DNA from: Bacteroidales bacterium
GTDB taxonomy: Bacteria > Bacteroidota > Bacteroidia > Bacteroidales > UBA932
NCBI GenBank assembly: GCA_017546125.1
Contig: JAFYXO010000028.1
Span: 1 to 64,000, forward strand
Direction: 5' to 3'
DNA length: 64,000 nt
Shown here: piece by piece, positions 43,437 to 50,902 of the stretch
Numbering within the stretch: the first letter of the stretch is position 1
How the letters are laid out: every line of letters begins with the position of its first letter
The notes under the pieces: generated by a model
The model's input: only the letters and a program-made list of their open reading frames with translations
Database searches by the model: none
Told to the model about the DNA's origin: nothing
Program-made: the position numbers and the translations under genes

Positions 43437-43493
43437 GGTTGGGCACACTCATACGCGATAGACTCAACTACAGCGACATTTTTGTTCCAATCC
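43437..43493 (+). repeat. REP-like hairpin element 5
   Basis: GGTTGGGCAC (43437-43446) faces GTTCCAATCC (43484-43493). It is the same orientation and length as the other copies but separated from the RAYT gene by the nitroreductase gene. Confidence 0.72.
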
Positions 43494-43586
43494 ACGAAGG
43501 ACAATGTGGGTTTGGACTCGCAAAATGCCCATATAACCTTCCCTGGGGCACATCTCTGTTCCCTACCTCAGCACATATTATCAATC

Positions 43587-43619
43587 AAAAAGACTGTAAT
43601 CATTCGTTTACAGTCTTTT
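43587..43619. terminator. Bidirectional terminator
   Basis: AAAAGACTGTAA (43587-43598) pairs with TTACAGTCTTTT (43608-43619); T or A runs flank both sides, so it can end transcription of the lipoprotein gene on the minus strand and of the nitroreductase side on the plus strand. Confidence 0.8.
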
Positions 43620-43640
43620 CCTTTAAATCCACTATATTGT

Positions 43641-44597
43641 TTATTCTTCCTTCACCAAATTAAATTTGGTTGAAATCTCTTTTTGATCAATAACTTGGTT
43701 AAGATTAAAGCGCTTCTTTTGTGTTACAAATCCTGCTTTTTCACATACTACTTCTATTTGAACATTCCCAGAATTATTATACGTTAAGCCCTTGATATCA
43801 AATGTTTCTGTAGACTCATATGGAGTAGAACCTACATAATTAGAATTTGTATTTTTAACTTCAGGTGTTGATGAAACAACCCTCATAGAAACATCAGCAC
43901 CTTTGGGCGTAGAATCTATATACCAACGTATCACCAATGATTCTAAAGCGGTATTGCCATCTCCTGTAACCGATTTATTCATCTCTAGTTTTGGGGATGA
44001 TGATTTTGTTAAAAAATAAGCTATTCTATCCCAATCAATATCTTCTAATGCATTTGTATATGCTTTACTCATAACAGTGGAAGCTATACTACTATCATCA
44101 CCTCTTCCATACTGGGAATAACGACCGACTGCCAGTACACTTGGATAGACTAAAATTCTATTGCGATCATGCACCTCAACATTAATTTGCACCACAGCTG
44201 ACCACCCTGCACCAGACAGGTAGGATATATTAAATTCTTTTACCCAGAGGGTAAGTATGTAGTCTGTAGCAACATCTGAATCAAGATTAAATCCCATTGT
44301 ACGCATATAACGACGTGTACTTTCTGGAACAAATGACATCACATCAGGATATACAGAACATTGAGGCATGGATGTCAGATAATTGTCATGCATCTTAAGA
44401 ACAGCATTACTTGATCTTCCATCTAAAACATTCAACTTTATACCATAATCCAATCCCACAAACTTATTTGGCTGAGCGTCTCCACACGATAAATTAATAT
44501 TTATAGGTTGTGAAGATACAACTGTAGACTTTCTCATAGTAGCGCATGCATTTACAGTCAATAGTAAACACAATGCTAAAAAAATTCTAATTTTCAT
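43641..44597 (-). CDS. YajG-like lipoprotein with PEGA-like C-terminus
   Basis: The 318-residue lipoprotein has a lipobox ending at Cys18 (TVNAC). The first two thirds (LNVLDGRSSNAVLKMHDNY, ESTRRYMRTMGFNLDSD, DYILTLWVKEFNI, INVEVHDRNRILVYPSV) follow the layout of YajG-type outer membrane lipoproteins. The last third (VIRWYIDSTPKGADVSMRVV, NYVGSTPYESTETFDI, VCEKAGFVTQKKRFNL) has the PEGA-type beta pattern. Both calls are from pattern memory. It is the second gene after the RNA-led lipoprotein gene, 11 bases apart. Confidence 0.7.
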   Translation of the reverse strand: MKIRIFLALCLLLTVNACATMRKSTVVSSQPININLSCGDAQPNKFVGLDYGIKLNVLDGRSSNAVLKMHDNYLTSMPQCSVYPDVMSFVPESTRRYMRTMGFNLDSDVATDYILTLWVKEFNISYLSGAGWSAVVQINVEVHDRNRILVYPSVLAVGRYSQYGRGDDSSIASTVMSKAYTNALEDIDWDRIAYFLTKSSSPKLEMNKSVTGDGNTALESLVIRWYIDSTPKGADVSMRVVSSTPEVKNTNSNYVGSTPYESTETFDIKGLTYNNSGNVQIEVVCEKAGFVTQKKRFNLNQVIDQKEISTKFNLVKEE

Positions 44598-44608
44598 ATC
44601 AATATATT

Positions 44609-45127
44609 TTACTTAAGTTTGATAAATTTTGCCACGACTGATGATTTAAAATAAATTTGATCACCTTTTTGTTCAACATTTGTAGAAATTATAGGCTCTA
44701 TGATTCCATCTACCCCTTGTAGCTTTGCACTATTGATTATTCTATAAATAGCCACTCTTCTTGCTAAACATTCAGCACTAAGCAATTCATTTGGATCATA
44801 TGAGTAGTCATTGCTTAAATATCCTAATCTTACGACACCTTTATGTTCACATGTCGTCTGATTCAATTTTTTTGCGTCTATATAGTACTTCAGTTCAAAT
44901 TCGCCGTTAATTTCTTTTATTGTAAACTGTGAATTACCTTTTTCATTATATACAACAACCGCTTCAGCAATTTCTGTTGTTAAAATTTCATAATTAGAAC
45001 GTTCTAGGTTAAGGTCTTTGAATGAAGCAGTACTGATTGTATTTGTCGCTTTAGGAACAATAACAGATTGAATTCCACATGAAGACACGAAAACGAGCAT
45101 TAACGCTACATAGATTATTTTTTTCAT
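44609..45127 (-). CDS. Small lipoprotein, first gene after structured RNA copy B
   Basis: The 172-residue lipoprotein has a lipobox ending at Cys17 (FVSSC). The mature part has LNLERSNYEILTTEIAEAVV near the start and SAECLARRVAIYRIINSAKL with GVDGIIEPIISTNVEQ near the end. The pattern is one I know from many Bacteroides small lipoproteins (DUF6567-like) of unknown role. It is the first gene of a two-gene operon and lies 67 bases after the U tract of RNA copy B, the same arrangement as the lipoprotein gene at 4653. Confidence 0.75.
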   Translation of the reverse strand: MKKIIYVALMLVFVSSCGIQSVIVPKATNTISTASFKDLNLERSNYEILTTEIAEAVVVYNEKGNSQFTIKEINGEFELKYYIDAKKLNQTTCEHKGVVRLGYLSNDYSYDPNELLSAECLARRVAIYRIINSAKLQGVDGIIEPIISTNVEQKGDQIYFKSSVVAKFIKLK

Positions 45128-45194
45128 AATAAATTTTTAGATTTTTTTTGGATTACTATATATAAAAAGCCACCTCCCTACATATACAGACAAT

Positions 45195-45413
45195 AAAAAA
45201 GCATGGGAGTTTTCTACAATCAAATTCTGCGGTCTTGGACTACCTCACACCATGATATATAGAATAATACCCATGCATAGCACAGGCATTTGCTCTATTT
45301 CCTGAGGTGTGATTAAGAAAGTGTCCAAGTTTCAGAATACACGAAATATAGCTAATGCTTTAATATTATATGTCTTTTTGTTTTTTATCTAATCATAGGC
45401 AATTAATTTAATT
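45195..45413 (-). ncRNA. Structured RNA with crossing helices, copy B
   Basis: Minus-strand transcription from the promoter at 45419-45449 gives about 220 bases. Helix P2 pairs 45323-45329 with 45234-45240 and 45306-45312 with 45245-45251 around a 10x4 internal loop. P1 pairs 45270-45276 with 45201-45207 and is followed by six U. A weak P3 pairs 45261-45265 with 45224-45228. The helices cross exactly as in copy A at 4709-4974. Shared single-stranded parts are AAACUU before P2, ACUUU in the loop, AGGAAAU just inside P2 and ACUCCCA before the U tract. Confidence 0.7.
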
Positions 45414-45418
45414 CACTA

Positions 45419-45449
45419 CAAAAATAACGAAATGTAATTCCATTAACAA
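45419..45449 (-). promoter_or_regulatory. Consensus Bacteroidota promoter for RNA copy B
   Basis: On the minus strand TTG (45449-45447) is followed after exactly 20 bases by TATTTTTG (45426-45419). Transcription would start near 45413. The layout is the same as for copy A. Confidence 0.75.
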
Positions 45450-45702
45450 ATTTAATCCATCTACCACACATAGTAAATGAGTCTATACTTGACTTTCCGT
45501 TTATATCCGGCATATCCATCCGTCAAGTCCCTTTTCCAGAAACACCTCCTAGTGATGGAAACGCTTCATATTTTTCGGTATAATCAGAAACATTAATAAA
45601 AATGACACCACATATCCCGCACAGGTGATATGGAGAGGAACAAAATGAGGTCGCCATAGGCCAAAGAACCCTGCCGGAATCAAATCGGCACCCTCCCCTG
45701 AC
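45450..45702. other. Gene-free stretch between RNA promoter and terminator
   Basis: I see no convincing gene here. A minus-strand frame of 86 codons exists, but it has cysteine- and phenylalanine-rich low-quality sequence and no promoter. Confidence 0.5.
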
Positions 45703-45737
45703 AAAAAAAGGCCCCCAGCAAAAATTTACTGAGGGCC
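45703..45737 (-). terminator. Terminator of the DUF1295-like gene
   Basis: On the minus strand GGCCCTCAG (45737-45729) pairs with CTGGGGGCC (45718-45710) and is followed by seven T. Confidence 0.85.
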
Positions 45738-45767
45738 TGCACTGTAACTGTAACTTTATCTTTAAGT

Positions 45768-46571
45768 CTACGCTTTCAACCATTCATATTTTGCCACGCT
45801 ATAGATAGGAACAAATGGAAGAAGGATAGGGGTCTTCTTTATGTATTTCTGGAACTCAGGATCATTGCCATAAGTCACAGCCTGTCTAACCTCCAATCTG
45901 CGTGCACCGCTGAACATAACATATACGATACCTATATAGCCGATAGCAGCTACAACCCATTGCCATACAGAGCATGCTGCTCCAAAACATACAACAAAAG
46001 AGCCGGTCCATATCACAAGTTCACCCAGATAGTTAGGGCAACGGACAAGTCTGTAAAGGCCTGTATCGACAAATCTCTTAGGGTTTTTCTTCTTGGCAGC
46101 CTTCTTCTGGGCATCAGAAACAGCCTCAAGAAGGACACCTACAGCCATCATGGCAGCACCTATCCACACCCATATATCGTTCACTTCCAAACCATCCGCT
46201 GCATTTGCAAGATAGAAAGCCAATGGACTTACCTGTCCCACATATAGAAGGGCACAGAAAACCCACACTACAATAACTACAAAAAGTGGCTTCTTCTTCG
46301 CCGCATCAGGACCATAAAGAATCTTCCTATACTCAGTGGATCTCTTCTCACGGGTAAGAAGATAGAGGCCAAGTCTGCATCCGAATACAAACATAACCGC
46401 ACAAAGAAGTGCTGCCGGCAATGTCAGTACATCCTTGAACAAAACAGCCATAGTCAAAGCGAGAGCCGACACACCGAAGCCATAACCTATACTGAAAAAG
46501 TAGATGAAATAGATCCAGCCCAGGCCGGAAACGGCAAGTGATACTGCCAATAAAATCAATAAGTAATGCAT
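45768..46571 (-). CDS. DUF1295 / isoprenylcysteine methyltransferase-like membrane protein
   Basis: The 267-residue protein has six or seven membrane helices. The C-terminal block FVDTGLYRLVRCPNYLGELV and IWTGSFVVC is the signature of DUF1295 and ICMT-like proteins, and the later GARRLEVRQAVTYGNDPEF with KYIKKTPILLPFVP fits the steroid 5-alpha-reductase C-terminal type. The enzyme class is reductase or methyltransferase; which one cannot be told. It ends before a strong terminator. The next upstream gene is separated by 31 bases and may be co-transcribed. Confidence 0.85.
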   Translation of the reverse strand: MHYLLILLAVSLAVSGLGWIYFIYFFSIGYGFGVSALALTMAVLFKDVLTLPAALLCAVMFVFGCRLGLYLLTREKRSTEYRKILYGPDAAKKKPLFVVIVVWVFCALLYVGQVSPLAFYLANAADGLEVNDIWVWIGAAMMAVGVLLEAVSDAQKKAAKKKNPKRFVDTGLYRLVRCPNYLGELVIWTGSFVVCFGAACSVWQWVVAAIGYIGIVYVMFSGARRLEVRQAVTYGNDPEFQKYIKKTPILLPFVPIYSVAKYEWLKA

Positions 46572-46602
46572 AATACCAATTATTGAATGATTTTTTAGTT
46601 AT

Positions 46603-47052
46603 TTATATCATTTTCAAAAAAGCTTCCGATGCCTCGAGGACATCCTGGAAGGTAGTCTCAAAATCTCCTGTATACCAAGGATCCGCCACATCTCTGAAAT
46701 CACCGGTATAACTCATCATCAAATGTATCTTGCCATCCGGGTCATCACCTACGATTCTGCGCAGACGACGCACATTGGATTCATCCATACATATCAGAAG
46801 ATCAAACTTGCCGTAATCCTCACGGGTGACCTGTCTCGCCCTTTTACCGCTATCAAAAGGGATACCATGCTGAGTCAGACACCTTTTGGCAGGGGGGTAT
46901 ATCGGATTACCTATCTCCTCTGTAGATACCGCCGCAGACTCCACATAAAACAGGGACTCCAGCCCATACACTTTGACCAAAGCCTTAAAGACAAACTCCG
47001 CCATCGGAGAGCGGCATATATTACCGTGACAAATGAACAGTATCTTTTTCAT
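46603..47052 (-). CDS. Low-molecular-weight protein tyrosine phosphatase
   Basis: The 149-residue protein has the P-loop CHGNICRSPMAE with Cys8 and Arg14 of the CX5R motif at the N-terminus, and the general-acid Asp in ADPWYTGDF near residue 125. The length is typical. In bacteria such enzymes often oppose tyrosine kinases for capsule export, but no kinase is nearby, so targets are open. It lies 36 bases after the terminator of the tRNA gene on the same strand. Confidence 0.95.
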   Translation of the reverse strand: MKKILFICHGNICRSPMAEFVFKALVKVYGLESLFYVESAAVSTEEIGNPIYPPAKRCLTQHGIPFDSGKRARQVTREDYGKFDLLICMDESNVRRLRRIVGDDPDGKIHLMMSYTGDFRDVADPWYTGDFETTFQDVLEASEAFLKMI

Positions 47053-47088
47053 ATCTACACAAAAATGGCAAAAATTTCACTTCCTGAC

Positions 47089-47138
47089 AAAAAAAAGAGG
47101 ATGACTAATCAGTCAAAAGACTTTTTAATCATCCTCTT
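47089..47138 (-). terminator. Terminator after tRNA-fMet
   Basis: On the minus strand GAGGATGA (47136-47129) pairs with TCATCCTC (47104-47097) and is followed by a run of T. An inner hairpin AGTC-TTTT-GACT is nested inside. Confidence 0.8.
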
Positions 47139-47143
47139 TATAG

Positions 47144-47216
<73 letters not shown>

Positions 47217-47266
47217 GTATTGAGCTGCAAAGGTAGCCATTATTTCCTAATTTGCAAATTTTAGGG

Positions 47267-48652
47267 CTATTTTATTTTCTCGGCAAGCTCTGAAGGGGGC
47301 ACCTCCACTTGCTCTCCTGTAGCGAGGTTCTTGAGGGTAACAACACCTTTATTTACCTCATTTTCACCTACTATAGCCAAAAACTTGATACCTTTTTTAT
47401 CAGCGTAATCGAACTGTTTTTTAAGTTTTACATTGTCAGGGTAAATCTCCACAGGGATACCTGCCAGACGGAGCTCTTTTGCGATAGGGATCACATAGCG
47501 AAGCTCAGTCACACCCATATTTGTGAAGAGCATTTTGGTACCCGACACAGCCTCTTTAGGGAATTTGTCAAGGCCGAGCAACACATCATAGATACGGTCT
47601 GCTCCGAAAGAGATGCCCACACCTGACATATTTGGCAAACCGAAAATACCTGTAAGGTCATCATAACGGCCACCGCCACAGATACTGCCGATAGCAAAAT
47701 CTTTGGCTTTAACCTCGAAGATGGCACCTGTATAGTAGTTAAGGCCACGAGCCAATGACAAGTCGATCTCCACCTCCTGACGGACACCTGATATCTCGAT
47801 CAGGCCGAAGAGCTCTTCAAGTTCATCCACACCTTTCAGACCCACCTCTGAACCGGCCAAAATGCCTCTCATAGTGGCAATCTTCTCTGCCGAAGTTCCT
47901 GACAATGTCAATACTGGCTCGATCACCGCGATAGCATTGTCATCCAAGCCCCTCTCACGAAGTTCACCTTTAACTGCATCAAGACCGATCTTGTCTATCT
48001 TGTCGATAGCCACGGTGATATCGATGAGTTTGTCAGGGTGACCTGAGATCTCAGCAAGTCCTGAAAGGATCTTACGGTTATTGATCTTCACACATACACG
48101 GATATCGAACATGGTGAACACCTCATCCACTATCTGTACAAGCTCAAGTTCATTAAGAAGTGAGCGGCTGCCGATCACATCGACATCACATTGGTAAAAC
48201 TCTCTGTAACGACCCTTCTGAGGACGGTCAGCTCTCCAAACAGGCTGAAGCTGATATCTTTTGAAAGGGAAAGTAAGTTCATTCTGGTGTTGCACCACGT
48301 AGCGTGCAAAAGGGACTGTAAGGTCATATCTTAGACCCTTCTCACACACTTTAAGTGAGAGGGCATTGCTATTGTAGAACTTCTTGCCGTTCTCCTCTCC
48401 CACTTTATAAGATTCATAGTCCACACCCGAGAATGCGTCACCCGAGTTCAACACTTTAAATAGAAGTTTGTCTCCCTCCTCTCCATATTTGCCCAAAAGG
48501 GTAGAGAGATTCTCCATCGAAGGTGTCTCCAATGGGAGGAATCCATATTTTTTGAATACCGATTTTACTGTATCGAAAATGTAGTTTCTACCGGCCATCT
48601 CTACCGGTGAGAAGTCTCTTGTCCCCTTTGGGATTGATGGTTTTTGTGCCAT
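47267..48652 (-). CDS. hisS: Histidyl-tRNA synthetase
   Basis: The 461-residue class II synthetase charges tRNA-His. It starts with [20 protein letters not shown], the usual KGTRD motif. Motif 2 is in [19 protein letters not shown], the histidine-A motif in [15 protein letters not shown] and motif 3 in [15 protein letters not shown]. The C-terminal anticodon-binding domain has the [14 protein letters not shown] and [19 protein letters not shown] pattern. It follows the NfnB gene by six bases and is probably the last gene of that transcript, with tRNA-fMet 50 bases further on. Confidence 0.97.
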   Translation of the reverse strand: MAQKPSIPKGTRDFSPVEMAGRNYIFDTVKSVFKKYGFLPLETPSMENLSTLLGKYGEEGDKLLFKVLNSGDAFSGVDYESYKVGEENGKKFYNSNALSLKVCEKGLRYDLTVPFARYVVQHQNELTFPFKRYQLQPVWRADRPQKGRYREFYQCDVDVIGSRSLLNELELVQIVDEVFTMFDIRVCVKINNRKILSGLAEISGHPDKLIDITVAIDKIDKIGLDAVKGELRERGLDDNAIAVIEPVLTLSGTSAEKIATMRGILAGSEVGLKGVDELEELFGLIEISGVRQEVEIDLSLARGLNYYTGAIFEVKAKDFAIGSICGGGRYDDLTGIFGLPNMSGVGISFGADRIYDVLLGLDKFPKEAVSGTKMLFTNMGVTELRYVIPIAKELRLAGIPVEIYPDNVKLKKQFDYADKKGIKFLAIVGENEVNKGVVTLKNLATGEQVEVPPSELAEKIK

Positions 48653-48658
48653 ATATTA

Positions 48659-50041
48659 TTATCCTTTTAATTTCTCATCTATTGCTTTTGCAGCTTTACG
48701 TCCGGCACCCATAGCCAGAATCACGGTCGCTGCACCTGTAACGGCGTCGCCGCCTGCATATACATACTCTTTTGAGGTCTCACCCTCTGCTGTCGCCACA
48801 ATACAGCCCCTTCTGTCCACCTCCAGACCCGGTGTTGTCCCGGCTATCAGCGGATTTGGTGAAGTACCGAGTGACATGATCACCACATCGGTCTCTATAT
48901 CCAGAAGTGCCCCCTCTTTTGCCACTGGAGAGCGGCGTCCCGATGCATCAGGCTCTCCGAGCTCCATCTCCTGGCAACGTATAGCACGTACCCAGCCCTT
49001 CTCATCGCCAAGAATCTCCACAGGATTGGTGAGCATTTTGAAAATGATACCCTCCTCTTTGGCGTGGTGAACCTCCTCTGCCCTGGCAGGGAGCTCCTTC
49101 TCTGTGCGACGGTAAACCACAGTCACCTCAGCGCCAAGGCGCAATGCGGTACGCGCAGCATCCATCGCAACATTTCCGCCACCCACTACCACAGCCTTAT
49201 GACCTGCATAGATAGGGGTGTCGCTCTCCTGAGAATAGGCCTTCATCAGGTTATTGCGGGTGAGGAATTCATTTGCAGAGAAGACTCCGTTGAGGCTCTC
49301 TCCGGGGATATTCATGAATTTGGGGAGTCCTGCTCCGGATCCCACGAATACTGCAGAAAATCCCTCCTCCTGCATAAGTTGTTCTATAGTTATTGTCCTT
49401 CCGATAATTACATTCGTCTCAATCTTGATCCCAAGCTCTTTCAGCTTCGCAATCTCTACCCCCACCACTTTATCTTTAGGGAGACGGAACTCAGGGATTC
49501 CGTATTGGAGAACACCTCCCGGTTTGTGCAAACTCTCGAAAATGGTGACATCATAGCCCCATTTCGCCAGGTCAGATGCGCAGGCAAGGCCGGCAGGGCC
49601 ACTCCCCACCACAGCCACCTTTTTCCCATTTGGGGCCTCCCTTTCCGAGTACGAAATTCCGTTCTCAGTGCTCCAGTCTGCCACGAAGCGCTCAAGCTTG
49701 CCAATTGCCACAGGCTGCCCCTTGACACCCAAGATGCAGGAACCCTCGCATTGGGACTCCTGTGAGCACACCCTGCCACATATTGCGGGCAATGAACTAT
49801 CCATCGCAATAATCTTCCCTGCACCCTCAAAGTCTCCTGCTGCCACCTTCTCGACAAATGCAGGAATCTTCACAGAGACAGGACAGGCAAGCATACAGCC
49901 CGGCTTACGGCAATTCAGGCAACGGCTCGCCTCAAGCATAGCCTCCTGCTCATTGTACCCGTAGCACACCTCATCAAAATTTGTGGCACGCACTTTCGGA
50001 TCCTGCTCTCTGACAGGGACTCTATCTATTTTGTTTGCCAT
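48659..50041 (-). CDS. NfnB-type large subunit, GltD-like NAD(P)H oxidoreductase
   Basis: The 460-residue protein has the N-terminal [4Fe-4S] region of GltD/NfnB proteins (CLNCRKPGCMLACPVSV and later CGRVCSQESQCEGSC) and two nucleotide-binding motifs (KVAVVGSGPAGLACASDL for FAD; AVVVGGGNVAMDAARTA for NADPH). With the adjacent small subunit it forms the electron-bifurcating NADH-dependent reduced ferredoxin:NADP oxidoreductase, also known as sulfide dehydrogenase SudA. This would balance NADH, NADPH and ferredoxin in an anaerobe. An alternative reading is the small subunit of glutamate synthase, but the partner argues against it. Confidence 0.9.
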   Translation of the reverse strand: MANKIDRVPVREQDPKVRATNFDEVCYGYNEQEAMLEASRCLNCRKPGCMLACPVSVKIPAFVEKVAAGDFEGAGKIIAMDSSLPAICGRVCSQESQCEGSCILGVKGQPVAIGKLERFVADWSTENGISYSEREAPNGKKVAVVGSGPAGLACASDLAKWGYDVTIFESLHKPGGVLQYGIPEFRLPKDKVVGVEIAKLKELGIKIETNVIIGRTITIEQLMQEEGFSAVFVGSGAGLPKFMNIPGESLNGVFSANEFLTRNNLMKAYSQESDTPIYAGHKAVVVGGGNVAMDAARTALRLGAEVTVVYRRTEKELPARAEEVHHAKEEGIIFKMLTNPVEILGDEKGWVRAIRCQEMELGEPDASGRRSPVAKEGALLDIETDVVIMSLGTSPNPLIAGTTPGLEVDRRGCIVATAEGETSKEYVYAGGDAVTGAATVILAMGAGRKAAKAIDEKLKG

Positions 50042-50044
50042 AGC

Positions 50045-50893
50045 CTAATGTCTTATTTTACATTTGTGGTCAGCTTCGACCTCCTGACTTTTATACATCA
50101 TCTGCCTCCTCATGGCTTCGTCGAAATCGACCTGATAAGCGTCGAATTCGGGACCCTCCACACAGGCAAATCTCACTTTACCACCCACAGTCACACGACA
50201 GGCACCGCACATTCCGGTACCGTCCACCATAAGGGTATTCAAGCTTACCACCAGTGGAAGATCATATTTTTTTGCTGTCAGAGTGACAAATTTCATCATA
50301 ATCATAGGGCCGATTGATACCGCCTGATCATATTTCTCCCCAGCTTCACAAAGCTGCGAAAGTTTCTCGGTCACAAGACCTTTCATCCCCTTTGAACCGT
50401 CATCTGTGCAGATGTAGAGGTTATCACACACACGGGACATCTCCTCCTCAAGGATGAGGAGATCTGCACTTTTTGCACCTATGATAATATCCACCTTGGC
50501 GCCACGCTCATGGAGATATTTTGCCTGAGGGTAGACGGGTGCTGTCCCCAAGCCTCCGGCAATGAAAATGAATCTTTTATTGCGAAGCTCTTCATCGCTT
50601 TCAGCAATAAAATCCGAGGGTCTGCCAAGTGGGCCTGAGACATCCTGGAAAGATTCGCCCTGCTCCAGGTCACAAATCTTCTTGGATGAAGCACCCACTT
50701 TCTGAGTGACAATAGTCACTGTTCCCCTCTCTTTATTGTAATCACACACGGTCAGAGGGATCCTCTCCCCATTTTCATCTGCCCTCACGATGAGGAACTG
50801 CCCTGGCTTGGCAGAAGCTGCCAATCGGGGTGCAGACACCTCCATCAGGGTGATGGCGGGATTGAGATCCTTCTTCAATAAAATTTCGTACAT
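50045..50893 (-). CDS. NfnA-type small subunit, ferredoxin-NADP reductase-like
   Basis: The 282-residue protein has a PyrK/FNR-like FAD part (ARLAASAKPGQFLIVRADENG, RIPLTVCDYN), an NAD-binding part (FIFIAGGLGTAPVYPQAKYL) and a C-terminal [2Fe-2S] site (DGTGMCGACRVTVGGKVRFA then CVEGPEFD). This order is that of NfnA. It lies three bases before the NfnB gene on the same strand and nine bases after the GH9-CE4 gene. The pair is a hallmark of anaerobes with ferredoxin-linked metabolism. Confidence 0.9.
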   Translation of the reverse strand: MYEILLKKDLNPAITLMEVSAPRLAASAKPGQFLIVRADENGERIPLTVCDYNKERGTVTIVTQKVGASSKKICDLEQGESFQDVSGPLGRPSDFIAESDEELRNKRFIFIAGGLGTAPVYPQAKYLHERGAKVDIIIGAKSADLLILEEEMSRVCDNLYICTDDGSKGMKGLVTEKLSQLCEAGEKYDQAVSIGPMIMMKFVTLTAKKYDLPLVVSLNTLMVDGTGMCGACRVTVGGKVRFACVEGPEFDAYQVDFDEAMRRQMMYKSQEVEADHKCKIRH

Positions 50894-50902
50894 CTTTATC
50901 TT

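Noticed and set aside
45640-45720. tRNA-like stretch with GATTTGATTCCGGCA on the minus strand
   Set aside because: No acceptor, D or anticodon arms can be formed around it.
45523-45783. Minus-strand frame of 86 codons
   Set aside because: It covers the terminator hairpin of the DUF1295-like gene, has odd composition and no promoter.
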